Source of the DNA: an uncultured Pelagibacteraceae bacterium
GTDB taxonomy: Bacteria > Pseudomonadota > Alphaproteobacteria > Pelagibacterales > Pelagibacteraceae
Length of the DNA: 64,000 bases
Direction: 5' to 3'
Assembly: GCA_902594605.1 (NCBI GenBank)
Contig: CACJMR010000001.1
Location: 1-64,000 of the forward strand
The notes beneath the pieces were generated by a model that searched no databases, was not told the origin of the DNA, and was given only the letters and a program-made list of their open reading frames with translations. Position numbers and translations under genes: made by a program. Below, piece by piece: positions 19,641 through 30,200 of this stretch (the stretch's first letter is position 1; every line of letters begins with the position of its first letter).

Positions 19641-20144
19641 TTACTTTATATTTGAATTAACTATTTCTAAAATATCCTGTGTTATATCATAACTATTTTT
19701 TCCAATTAATATATTTTTTTTATCCAAAACAATATTTATGGATTTTTCTTCAACATAATTTGATATTAATGGATTAATTAATTGCAATAATGATGCTATT
19801 TCTTTTTTTTTAAATTTATTAAATTCATTTGTTAATTGATTTTTTTCATTTCTGAATTTTAATATTTTATCTTGTAACACTTTAATTTTATTATTTAACT
19901 CAGTTTTAGAAAGAATATTTTTTTTATTTTCAATTTCTGTTTCTAGTTTTTTAAGTTCTTTTTCTTTATTTTGAAGAAGTAAAATATTATCTTTATTTAT
20001 TTTATCTAATTCTTTAATTAAAATTTTTCCTTGATTAGAATTTGATAAGATATAATCAATATCTAGGAAAGCAATTTTGTCATTAGCAAAAACAAATTGA
20101 GGAATTATTAATAAAATAATGCATATTTTAAAAGCTGATTTCAT
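19641..20144 (-). CDS. OmpH/Skp-family periplasmic chaperone
   Basis: Signal peptide, KIAFLDIDYILSNSNQGK, long coiled coil; between fabZ and bamA. Confidence 0.82.
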   Translation of the reverse strand: MKSAFKICIILLIIPQFVFANDKIAFLDIDYILSNSNQGKILIKELDKINKDNILLLQNKEKELKKLETEIENKKNILSKTELNNKIKVLQDKILKFRNEKNQLTNEFNKFKKKEIASLLQLINPLISNYVEEKSINIVLDKKNILIGKNSYDITQDILEIVNSNIK

Positions 20145-20151
20145 TAACTTA

Positions 20152-22398
20152 TTAAAAAGTTGTTCCTAAATTAAATCTAAAACTTTCAGTAACATCCTCG
20201 GTAGCCTTGCTAAGCGGATGAGCTAATGAAAAATTTAAAGGCCCAACCGGTGTGTACCAATCAATACCTACACCAATTGAGCTTCTAACTTTAGAATTAT
20301 CTAATGCTGAGTTATAATCAACTCCCCATACATTTGCGATATCAAGAAAAAAGACAAAATCAGCGTTCTGATAGTTTGGTAAAATTTGTGGCAATGTTGA
20401 GTTAATATTAATTGCAGATAAAAAATTTCCACCTACATAATCATTTCCATCTTTAGGCCCAACTTTAGCAAACTCGAAACCTCTTAAATAGCTTGAGGGC
20501 ACAAATAATCGCTCTGAAAGTTTAACATCATTATCTTTTAACGAATTAGCTGACTTTAACAAAACAGATATAGAAGAAATATTATCATCATAAAGTTCAG
20601 TAAAAAATTTATAATTATAACTATTTGTCAAAGTATAATTTTCACTTACTACCGGTAATTCTATGGAGTAAATACTTCTAAAACCATCTGATGTTTGAAA
20701 TCTCTGATTTCTTTTGTCATAATCAAAATTAAGTTTTAAAAATCCATCAAAATAATTTCCTTCTTGAGTTTTTTGTCTAGCAGATGCAGTACTATCGGTC
20801 TCTAGTTTTTCATACGAGATTGAGCTTCCTAAAAATAAATACAAATCATCATAATATTCAAATCTTGTTCCAAATGATAAGCCTGTTTTATTTGTTTTGT
20901 AACCTGAATTAGTTAATCTATTGGTTTCAGTGGCTAAAATATCAAGATTTACTGATTTATTTGAATTTTTATAATTTGGATTAACAACTGAAAATTTTCC
21001 TTTTATAGTTTCAGCACTTAAATTTAAATTTGCATCTAGACCAATACCATTACCTAAAAAATTATTTTCTTTTACACCAAATAATAATGAACCACCAGAG
21101 GTTCCAAATCCTGCTCCAGCCATTATTTCTCCTGTAGGTTTTTCTTCAACAGATATATTTATTATTTTGGTATTACTATCTGATCCAGGAAGTATTTCGC
21201 TCTCCACCTTTCTAAAAAAATTTAAACTCTTAATATTATTTATTGATTTAGTTTCTAAAATTTTATTAAAAGGATCACCTTCATCAATGAGTAATTGATT
21301 TCTTATTACATTTTCAGATGTAACATTGTTTCCTAAAATATTTATTTTTTCTATAAATATTTTAGTATCTTCAAAAATATTAAAAGATAAATTTAGTGAA
21401 TTGGAAACTAAATTTTCTTCGACCGCAGCATTAATTGATTCAAACTGCTCACTTAGTACTACTTTATCAATTTTTTCTAAAATATTTTCAATTTTTTTTA
21501 TAGAGTAAACTTCACCATTTAAATTATTTAATTCATTTTGAATATCTTTAAAATTATTTTCATCATAATCGTTTGGTAAATTTAAATCTAAATCACCAAA
21601 AAAAATTTTAGGTCCTGAATTTATATTATAAATGAGCTCAAATTCATTTTCATTAATCAATTTAGCAAAAGAAGAATTAATTTTTACTGAGTAATATCCT
21701 TTATTCAAATAAAAATTTTTAAGTAATCTTTTATCAATATTTATAATTTCTTCATTTAGATATTTTTTTCCTGATAAAAATTTCCAAAATTTAAATTCTT
21801 CACTTACTATTATGTTTAATAGTTTTTTATTTTTAAATTTCTTATCTCCAATAAATGAGATTTTTTTAATTTTTGACTTTTCTCCTAAAACTACATCTAT
21901 AATTACATCAATTCTATTATCAGAAAGATCTTTCTTATAAATATCAACTTTAGAGAAAAAATAACCCATTTTTCTTAGTGTGGATGTAATTTCTAACTTA
22001 TCTTGGATTAAATATATTTCATTATAAGGAGTTCTTTCCTTCAATTTTAATGATTTAAGTAATGACTTTTTTATTGTATCAGATTTAAGTCCCTTAAATT
22101 TTACATTATAAACTAATGGGTTTTCAATTACATTAATATTTAAAACATTGTTATTTATTGATACGTTAATAGTACTAAAATAATCTGTATCATATAAATT
22201 TTTCAATACTTCATTAATTGTATTTTCATTAACATCATCGTTAACATTTACCTTTGAGAATAATTTGATTGTTTCTGTTGGTATTCTATCATTGCCAGTT
22301 ATATTAATTTTTTTAACTACTTCAGAATAAACAGAGGTAAATAAAAATAGTGAAAAAAATAATGATATGAAAAACTGTTGAAGTATTTGCTTAAACAT
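20152..22398 (-). CDS. bamA: Outer membrane protein assembly factor BamA
   Basis: POTRA repeats (KINITGNDRIPTETI..., EKINILGNNVTSENVIRNQLLIDEGDPFN), C-terminal barrel with GVGIDWYTPVGPLNFSLAHPL and terminal F. Confidence 0.95.
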   Translation of the reverse strand: MFKQILQQFFISLFFSLFLFTSVYSEVVKKINITGNDRIPTETIKLFSKVNVNDDVNENTINEVLKNLYDTDYFSTINVSINNNVLNINVIENPLVYNVKFKGLKSDTIKKSLLKSLKLKERTPYNEIYLIQDKLEITSTLRKMGYFFSKVDIYKKDLSDNRIDVIIDVVLGEKSKIKKISFIGDKKFKNKKLLNIIVSEEFKFWKFLSGKKYLNEEIINIDKRLLKNFYLNKGYYSVKINSSFAKLINENEFELIYNINSGPKIFFGDLDLNLPNDYDENNFKDIQNELNNLNGEVYSIKKIENILEKIDKVVLSEQFESINAAVEENLVSNSLNLSFNIFEDTKIFIEKINILGNNVTSENVIRNQLLIDEGDPFNKILETKSINNIKSLNFFRKVESEILPGSDSNTKIINISVEEKPTGEIMAGAGFGTSGGSLLFGVKENNFLGNGIGLDANLNLSAETIKGKFSVVNPNYKNSNKSVNLDILATETNRLTNSGYKTNKTGLSFGTRFEYYDDLYLFLGSSISYEKLETDSTASARQKTQEGNYFDGFLKLNFDYDKRNQRFQTSDGFRSIYSIELPVVSENYTLTNSYNYKFFTELYDDNISSISVLLKSANSLKDNDVKLSERLFVPSSYLRGFEFAKVGPKDGNDYVGGNFLSAININSTLPQILPNYQNADFVFFLDIANVWGVDYNSALDNSKVRSSIGVGIDWYTPVGPLNFSLAHPLSKATEDVTESFRFNLGTTF

Positions 22399-22404
22399 AT
22401 TGTC

Positions 22405-23568
22405 TTATATACTTAAAGTATTTAATTTTAAACGAACATATTTACTTAATTCAATAATATCCTGAATTTTATTCGGTTTTATACTCTTATATTTTTGAAA
22501 TTCTTTAGTTTTAAGTAATTTCATAATTTTTGGAGTAATTTGATTAAATTCAATTTTTTTATTTAAAAATCGTTTAACTAATTCATCATTTAAGGTGACC
22601 AATATAGTTTCAAATAGAGATGTCATTTCAGGTAACTGATTTAAAATTCTGATTGAGGGAAATTTTTTTGAACTAATTAATTTTAATTCTAGGTTATTTA
22701 GTTTTTTGAAATTTATTAATCTAGAAGAAATTGTTTTGTTTGTTGAATTGTATAAAGTATTAAAAATAGGGATTTTCATAGATGTATCGTGTGCCAGAAT
22801 TTTAATAATTCCATTTTTAAATTTAATTATAGCATGGATGTATGATTTAGGATGAATTAAAATTGATATTTTTTTATACGAAATATTAAAGATATTTTTA
22901 GTCTCTATAACCTCAAAAACCTTATTCATCATTGTAGCTGAATCAATTGAAATTTTTTTTCCCATTTTCCAATTTGGATGTTTTAACGCATGTTTAATTT
23001 TTACATTTTTAATTTCATTTTTTGTCTTCTTTAAAAATGGGCCACCAGATGCTGTGATATAAATTTTTTCTATTTTACTATTAAATTTAGAATTTAAAAT
23101 CTCCCAAATAGAGAAATGTTCTGAGTCTACAGGTATAAAAATAGTTTTATGCTTTAAAATTTCTTTTTTAATTAAATTCCAGCCACAAATTATCGCTTCT
23201 TTATTAGCTATAGCAATTTTTTTTGTGAATTTAATAACCTTAATTGTTGGTAACAATCCTTCAAGACCAACAATTGAGGACATAGTATAATCTATCTTGG
23301 TTTTTAAAATCTTATCAAGACAATTAAAATCATTGTAAATTCTAATAGAATTTTTTCTACATAAATTTTTCGCTTTTAAGTAATTATCAAAATCATTAAT
23401 TATAATATTTTTAACGTTGAATTTTTTTGCTTGCTTAATTACAAGTTTGTAATTTTTATTTGCTGTAAGAAGTTTAATTTCAAAAGTTTTTGTATCTTTT
23501 TCAATAATTTTTAATAATGTTTTTCCTATTGAGCCAGTTGATCCTAAAATAACAACCTTTTTTTTCAT
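22405..23568 (-). CDS. dxr: 1-deoxy-D-xylulose 5-phosphate reductoisomerase
   Basis: VILGSTGSIGKTLLKII, IANKEAIICGW, PVDSEHFSIWE, TASGGPF, HPNWKMGKKISIDSATMMNK. Confidence 0.96.
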   Translation of the reverse strand: MKKKVVILGSTGSIGKTLLKIIEKDTKTFEIKLLTANKNYKLVIKQAKKFNVKNIIINDFDNYLKAKNLCRKNSIRIYNDFNCLDKILKTKIDYTMSSIVGLEGLLPTIKVIKFTKKIAIANKEAIICGWNLIKKEILKHKTIFIPVDSEHFSIWEILNSKFNSKIEKIYITASGGPFLKKTKNEIKNVKIKHALKHPNWKMGKKISIDSATMMNKVFEVIETKNIFNISYKKISILIHPKSYIHAIIKFKNGIIKILAHDTSMKIPIFNTLYNSTNKTISSRLINFKKLNNLELKLISSKKFPSIRILNQLPEMTSLFETILVTLNDELVKRFLNKKIEFNQITPKIMKLLKTKEFQKYKSIKPNKIQDIIELSKYVRLKLNTLSI

Positions 23569-24251
23569 AAACTATAACCTGATATCAAGATGTGATATGT
23601 AAAAAATCCAAATGGAATCGCAAATATTATACCATCAACTCTATCTAAAATACCGCCGTGACCTGGCAGTATATTTCCAGTATCTTTAACTTTTGCCTTT
23701 CTTTTTAAGTACGAAACTAATAGATCTCCTATTTGACAGAATACTGACATCATAATTAACCAAATAAATATTGTGAAGTAGTTTTCAAATGAAACTAAAT
23801 ATTTATCTGTTTTTAAAAAAAATAATGCAAATAAAGATGAACCTATAATTGTAAAAATAATTGAGCCTATAGATCCCGATATTGTTTTGTTTGGACTTAT
23901 TTTGGTTAATTTTGGGCCACCTACTAATTTACCAAAAACATAACCACCAATATCTGAACAAAAACATGTTACAAAAAAAATTAAAACTATTTCTTCACCG
24001 TGTTCAAGTCTTATTCGTATTAAAAGAAAATAAAGAAAATATAAATATAAAGCTATCAAAATGTTTAGATTTAACTTTATAACTTTGTTATTATAAGCCT
24101 TATCTAAAAGATTATAAAATTCAAAAAAACATAATAGTGAAAGAATTATAACTAAAATTTTCCAGCTATTTTCATTATAAAAAAGACCTAAACATAATAT
24201 TATAATTAATACTGATGAGGTTATTGATCTCTTTATTAAATTACCAAACAT
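23565..24251 (-). CDS. cdsA: Phosphatidate cytidylyltransferase
   Basis: CSDIGGYVFGKLVGGPKLTKISPNKTISGSIGS; ILPGHGGILDRVDGIIFA. Confidence 0.94.
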   Translation of the reverse strand: MFGNLIKRSITSSVLIIILCLGLFYNENSWKILVIILSLLCFFEFYNLLDKAYNNKVIKLNLNILIALYLYFLYFLLIRIRLEHGEEIVLIFFVTCFCSDIGGYVFGKLVGGPKLTKISPNKTISGSIGSIIFTIIGSSLFALFFLKTDKYLVSFENYFTIFIWLIMMSVFCQIGDLLVSYLKRKAKVKDTGNILPGHGGILDRVDGIIFAIPFGFFTYHILISGYSL

Positions 24252-24925
24252 TAAATATTTCCAAAGTTTCTTTTTATTGATTTGAATTTATCCAAAATTT
24301 TATAATAATCGTTTTTATTAAAATCTGGCCATAACTTCTTTTCAAAAAAAATTTCAGAATATGCTAACTGCCACAACAAAAAATTACTTAATCTATTAGT
24401 GTTACCAGTTCTTATAAGTAGATCGGGATCTGGTATATTTTTTGTTTGCAAATGTTTGATAAAATTGCGTTCGTTTACTTTTGCTTTTGTTTTTTGCATA
24501 CCCTTAAAGGCTTCTAATAATTCAATCTTTGAACCGTAGTTTAAAGCTAAATTAATTTGCAAATTTTCATTATTTAAAGTTTTTTTCTCAGCTAAATTTA
24601 ATAGTTTATTTAAATTTTTAGAAAAATTTCTACTACCAATAAATTTTAGTTTAATATTTCGTTTATGTAAACTTTCTAACTGGTTTTTAAGAAAATCTTC
24701 TAACAAATTAAATAGATATACAACCTCTTTTTTTGGTCTCTTCCAATTTTCTGTAGAAAAAGCAAACAAAGTAAGAAACTTTATTTTTTTTTTCATAGAA
24801 GCTTTAATTATTTTTTCTACAGTTTTTAATCCAGCCTTATGTCCAGCATTTCTTGATTTTTTATTTTTTAAACCCCATCTCCCATTACCGTCCATGATAA
24901 TGGCTACATGATTTATTGGGTTCAT
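24251..24925 (-). CDS. uppS: Undecaprenyl diphosphate synthase
   Basis: HVAIIMDGNGRWGLKNKKSRNAGHKAG; LTLFAFSTENWKRPKKEV; PDLLIRTGNTNRLSNFLLWQLAYSEIFF. Confidence 0.97.
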   Translation of the reverse strand: MNPINHVAIIMDGNGRWGLKNKKSRNAGHKAGLKTVEKIIKASMKKKIKFLTLFAFSTENWKRPKKEVVYLFNLLEDFLKNQLESLHKRNIKLKFIGSRNFSKNLNKLLNLAEKKTLNNENLQINLALNYGSKIELLEAFKGMQKTKAKVNERNFIKHLQTKNIPDPDLLIRTGNTNRLSNFLLWQLAYSEIFFEKKLWPDFNKNDYYKILDKFKSIKRNFGNI

Positions 24926-25473
24926 ATTGTCATTATTTCTTTTTCTTTAGAAGAAACTTTATCTTCAACTAGCTTTATGTGTTCATCAGTAATTAATTGA
25001 ATTTTTTTTTCATGAATTTTTTCATCATCTTCACCAATTTCTTTAGATTTTAATAACTTTTTTAGATCCTCATTTGCTTCTCTACGTATATTTCGAATTG
25101 AAACTTTACACTTTTCACCAATTGATTTAATCAGTTTTTTTAATTCTGCTCTACGCTCCTCATTTAATTCTGGCACAGGCAATCTTATTAATTGTCCGTC
25201 TACTTGTGGATTTAATCCTAAGTCTGACTTTTGAATAGCTGCATCAACCAATGGCACATTGTTAGCATCCCATACCTGAATGTTAATCATTCTTGGTTCG
25301 GGTGTAGTAATACTTCCCACTTGATTAATGGGCATCTGCTGTCCATATACCTCAACTTTAATAAGATCAAGCATAGAAGCATTAGCTCTTCCAGTTCTAA
25401 GAGAAGATAGCTCCTTAGAGAAGACCTCTATGGCTTTATCCATTTTGAGGCTGTATGATTTTTCATCAAACAT
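24922..25473 (-). CDS. frr: Ribosome recycling factor
   Basis: LRTGRANASMLDLIKVEVYGQQMPINQVGSITTPEPRMI; KVSIRNIRREAN. Confidence 0.97.
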   Translation of the reverse strand: MFDEKSYSLKMDKAIEVFSKELSSLRTGRANASMLDLIKVEVYGQQMPINQVGSITTPEPRMINIQVWDANNVPLVDAAIQKSDLGLNPQVDGQLIRLPVPELNEERRAELKKLIKSIGEKCKVSIRNIRREANEDLKKLLKSKEIGEDDEKIHEKKIQLITDEHIKLVEDKVSSKEKEIMTI

Positions 25474-26325
25474 TTATTCTCCTATTTTAATTCTATAGAA
25501 TTCTTTAATTTTTAAGTCTGCTATAGAAAGTTCTTTAATTACATCTTTAACTTTTTTCTTGGGTTCCATCACCCATGCTTGTGTTAAAAGTGCGTTTTCC
25601 TCTTTAAACTTATTCATTTTGCCTAAGCTAATTTTTTTTGCAATATCCTCTGGTTTACCTGAATTTTTTAATTCTTCAGTTACTAATTGCTGTTCTTTAT
25701 CAATAATTTCTTGATCTATTAAATTAGAGTCTAAGGCCAGTGGATTTGATGCTGCAATGTGCATAGACAATTGTTTACCAAAATTTTTAATTGTTTCTGA
25801 GTTATCCTTTGTATCTAAAGATACCATAACAGCTAACTTTGCTACATTATCTTTTACAACAGTATGAAGGTAATGATTATTTATACCATTATTATTTTCT
25901 AATGTCTTCGCTTTTCCAATTGTAATTTTTTCACCAATTTTTGCAATTAATGCAACAAGATTGTCATCAACTGTTTGACCATTTTTCATTTTAGATGATT
26001 TTAGTTCGTCAATGTTTGAATTATTTAGATTGTTTAATTCACTTAACTCTTTTACAAAAGTAATAAAATCATCGTTTTTAGCAACAAAATCTGTTTCACA
26101 ATTTACTTCAATAACTGATGTTTTATTTTCATCTCCAGTAACCACAACAACTCCCTCCTTAGCATCTCTGGACATTTTTTTTGAAGCTTTTGAAATTCCT
26201 TTAACTCTAAGTATCTCTATAGCTTTATCAATATCTCCATTTGACTCTTTTATTGCAAGATTACAATCTTTAAAACCAGCTCCTGTGGCTTCTCTAAGTT
26301 TTTTTACTTTTTCAATATCAGTCAT
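25474..26325 (-). CDS. tsf: Elongation factor Ts
   Basis: [52 protein letters not shown]. Confidence 0.97.
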   Translation of the reverse strand: MTDIEKVKKLREATGAGFKDCNLAIKESNGDIDKAIEILRVKGISKASKKMSRDAKEGVVVVTGDENKTSVIEVNCETDFVAKNDDFITFVKELSELNNLNNSNIDELKSSKMKNGQTVDDNLVALIAKIGEKITIGKAKTLENNNGINNHYLHTVVKDNVAKLAVMVSLDTKDNSETIKNFGKQLSMHIAASNPLALDSNLIDQEIIDKEQQLVTEELKNSGKPEDIAKKISLGKMNKFKEENALLTQAWVMEPKKKVKDVIKELSIADLKIKEFYRIKIGE

Positions 26326-27149
26326 TAATTAAGTTTCTCCTTATCTTTTTCTTTATTGGAAAATTTTTTATCCAATTTTTCTCTATCCAATTCTTGAACT
26401 GTTTTTGTTTTATCATTAGATTTAGTTTCTTTAGTTATATTCTTTTTAATTTCTGACGAAGGTATTGTTTTTTTTGCACTAACAATCGTTTCTTTAATCA
26501 GGTTACAATAAAGATCAATAGCTCTTCTAGCATCATCATTTCCAGGAATAGGATAGTCGATATTATCTGGATTAGAATTACTATCTAAAATAGCAATTAT
26601 TGGTATTCCCAATTTAGCAGACTCAGCTATAGCTAAAGATTCATAATTTGTATCTATAACAAATACTAAATCTGGAACTTTTTTCATTTCTGATATACCA
26701 CCTAAAGATCTTTGTAGCTTATCTTTTTTAACACTCATTTTTAAAAGTTCTTTTTTAGTAAAACCTCTATTTTCTGCAACTAAATCAGTTTCTAACTTTT
26801 TTAATTTTTTGATCGAGTTTGAAATAGTTCCCCAGTTAGTTAACATACCTCCTAGCCATCTATAATTAACAAAATATTGATCTGTTTCTTTTGCTACCTC
26901 AGCTATGGCTTCAGATGCTTGTTTTTTTGTAGATACAAATAAAATTTTTCCATTATTTGATATAGTTTCATAAACTTTTTCTAGAGCTACCTTGGTTAAT
27001 TCTAGGGTTTGAGTTAAGTCTATAATGTGAATTGAGTCTCTTTTTCCAAAAATATATTTTTTCATTTTTGGATTCCATCTCAAAGTTTTATGCCCAAGAT
27101 GAACGCCTGCTTCTAATAATTGTTGTATTGTAACGTTAGGTATTTTCAT
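26325..27149 (-). CDS. rpsB: 30S ribosomal protein S2
   Basis: [59 protein letters not shown]. Confidence 0.98.
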   Translation of the reverse strand: MKIPNVTIQQLLEAGVHLGHKTLRWNPKMKKYIFGKRDSIHIIDLTQTLELTKVALEKVYETISNNGKILFVSTKKQASEAIAEVAKETDQYFVNYRWLGGMLTNWGTISNSIKKLKKLETDLVAENRGFTKKELLKMSVKKDKLQRSLGGISEMKKVPDLVFVIDTNYESLAIAESAKLGIPIIAILDSNSNPDNIDYPIPGNDDARRAIDLYCNLIKETIVSAKKTIPSSEIKKNITKETKSNDKTKTVQELDREKLDKKFSNKEKDKEKLN

Positions 27150-27236
27150 ATTTATTCCCGGTTAAGCCACCACAGTAATTTCCTATAAAGGACCGGAGGT
27201 ATAAAACCAAAAACTGTGTGCGTGTTAATTTAATTT
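27150..27236 (-). promoter_or_regulatory. rpsB 5' leader with H-type pseudoknot; candidate ribosomal protein S2 autoregulatory RNA
   Basis: Complementary pairs in interleaved order: ACTGTG/CACAGT (27213-27218 with 27171-27176) and CCGGT/ACCGG (27192-27197 with 27157-27162, including one G.U); the 3' strand of the second helix lies just upstream of the rpsB start. GC-rich against an AT-rich background. Confidence 0.75.
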
Positions 27237-27242
27237 GAGAAG

Positions 27243-27271
27243 TATTTACAAATATTTACTAAATATAACAA
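27243..27271 (-). promoter_or_regulatory. Candidate sigma70-type promoter for rpsB-tsf-frr...
   Basis: Minus strand TTGTTA (27266-27271), 17-nt spacer, TAAATA (27243-27248), placing a start near 27236 upstream of the leader structure. Confidence 0.45.
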
Positions 27272-27279
27272 GCGATTAT

Positions 27280-30200
27280 TTAGTTAATTATTGCCTGAAT
27301 TTCTTGATTTCTTAAAAGATTTAAAGATTTTCTGTCCAATTTACGTGGATTTTTCAATCTAAATTGAAGGATATCATCTCCTTCAACTAAATCAATATTT
27401 ACGACAGTTTTGCCTTCATCTTTCAAGATTGTAGATATTTTTTTTATTTGTTCCTCAGAATTTAGTTTGAATGAAACCTCGTTTATAGGACTATTTAATA
27501 AATTTTTGAGAGAAGCTATTTTTTGGACATTAATTCTAGTAAGTCGGTTTACATCATTAGAAACATTTTTGAATAATGTTAAAATTAGAGAGTTACCCTC
27601 TTTCAAAATTTCTCTGTTTAATTCTAAAATATCTGAGAAAATAAAAAGTTCAAATACACTTGATAAATCTGTTAATTTTAAAACAGCATAAGAATTTCCT
27701 TTTGCTGTTTTTCTTTCTTGTACCTTTAACAATGTTGCAGCAATATTAGAGTCTTTTAAATCTTCTTTTGAAATAAAACTTGAATAATTTGTTATTTTAT
27801 AATCACTAAAAATTTCTTTGAACTGATTTAATGGATGATCTGAAATAAAAAAACCTACTGCTTCAAATTCTTTTGATAATCTCTCTTCAAATTTCCAATC
27901 TTCAGTTTTAATTAAAATATCATCCTGCGAATTTTCATCTTCTGAGAATAAATCAATCTGATTAGTAGATTTATTCTCAAATATATTTTTGCTTTTAGCT
28001 ATCATACCTGGAATTGAGTCATGCAAAGCTTGTCTATTTGAGTTTAAATTATCAAATGCACCAGCTTTAACCAAACCTTCTAATTGAAGTTTATTTATAT
28101 CTTTTGGATTTACTCTATTTATAAAATCATGAACTGACTCAAATTTTCCATTTAAAATTCTTTCCTCAACTATATTTGATATTGCCTCATAACCTACAGC
28201 TTTAATTCCTCCTAAAGCGTAATAAAATTTATTATCAATTGTTCTAAAATCTGCAAAACATTCATTTATATCAGGACGAATAACTTCAACTTTTAATCTT
28301 TTTAATTCCTCATAAAACTCACTTAATTTATTTTGATTTGAAATATCCATAGTCATTGATGCTGCAATGAACTCATTTGGATAATATGTTTTTAAAAATG
28401 CAGTTTGGTAAGAAATAATTGCATATGCAGCAGCGTGACTTTTATTAAAGCCATATTCTGCAAATGGTTCAATTTTTAAAAAAATTCCAGCGGCAACATC
28501 TTTTGCTATTCCGTTTTTAACAGCTCCTGCAATAAACCCTTGTTTCTGTTTTTCAAGTTCTGCTCTTTTCTTTTTACCCATTGCTCTTCTCAAAAGATCA
28601 GCTTGTCCAGCTGTAAATCCAGACAATTTTTGTGCAATTTGCATTACCTGTTCTTGATAAATAATTACGCCATAAGTTGGTTTTAAAATATCTTCTAGAA
28701 GTGGGTGTAAATAATCTGGTTTTTGTTTTCCATGTTTGCAGTCATTATATGTTGGAATATTGCTCATTGGCCCCGGTCTGTATAGAGCAACTAAGGCAAT
28801 AATATCTTCAATATGGTTTGGTTTCATTTGAATTAAGGCTTCTCTCATACCAGCACTCTCAATTTGGAATAAGCCAACTGTTTTACCTGTTGACATTAGA
28901 TCAAAAACTTTTTGATCTTCGTAACTTATTTTTTCTATATTAAAATTTTTAATTTTTTTTCTTACAAGTTTTTGGGTATTGTTAATTACGGTAAGGGTTT
29001 TTAAACCCAAAAAGTCAAATTTTACTAAACCTGCATTTTCCGCAGAGTACATATCAAATTGTGTAGATGGTAATAATAAATCTGCGGAAACATCCTTATA
29101 CAAAGGAACAACTTCAGTAAGTTTTTTATCTGCTATTACTACTCCAGCGGCATGGGTGGCAACATTCCTGTTTAGACCTTCTAATTTTAAAGATAGATCA
29201 GTAAGTTTTTTTACCCTTGGATCATCATTAATAAGTTTTTGTAATCGTGGCTCTCCTGCAATGCACTGAGTTAAATTTTGTGGTCTGGACGGATCAAAAG
29301 GTATCATTTTTGAAATACTATCAACAAATCCATATGCTAGTCCCAAAACTCTTCCAACGTCTCTAATTACCATTCGTGCTTTTAATTTACCAAATGTTAT
29401 AATGTGAGCTACACTGTCTTTATATTTTGTAGTTAGATACTCAAAAACTTGATCTCTTTTATCCTCGCAAAAATCTATATCAAAATCTGGCATTGAAATT
29501 CTATCTGGATTTAAAAATCTTTCAAAAATAAGATTAAATTTTATTGGATCAACATCTGTAATTGATAAACACCAAGCTACTAATGAGCCAGCACCTGAGC
29601 CTCTTCCAGGACCTACAGGGATATCATTATTTTTAGCCCATTTTATGTAGTCAGCGACTATGAGAAAATAACTAGAATATTTCATTTCTATAATGATAGA
29701 AAGTTCATGATTAAGCCTATCTTTATATTCTTTATATGAATTGTTATTTTCCAAATCTTTATCACTTAAATTAAAAATCTTATTGAATTTAACTTTTAAT
29801 CCCTCCATTGAATCTTTTTTTAATATTTCATCTGCATTTCCATCTTTATCACTGCTAATATTAGGCAATATTGGGTTTGAAAATAACGGTCTATAACTAC
29901 ATCTTAATGGAAAATTATAATTATTTTCTAAAGCCTCAGGTAAGTCAACAAATAATTCTGACATCTCTGAGTTAGTTTTTAAATAATGTTGATCTGTTAA
30001 TCTTAATCTGTTTTTTTCATTTACATACGTCTTGTTACCTATACAAATTAAAGCGTCGTGAGCTTCATACATTTCTTTATCTAAGTAAAAAACTTCATTA
30101 GTCGCGATAATTGGTATTTCAAGGTCTAAAGATTTTTTTAAATTAAATTTTTCAAATTCAATTTCATTTGTGTCATTATGTCTTTGAATCTCTATATAAA

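Noticed and set aside
28979-29269. Plus-strand ORF opposite dnaE
   Set aside because: Fully antisense to conserved DnaE motifs.
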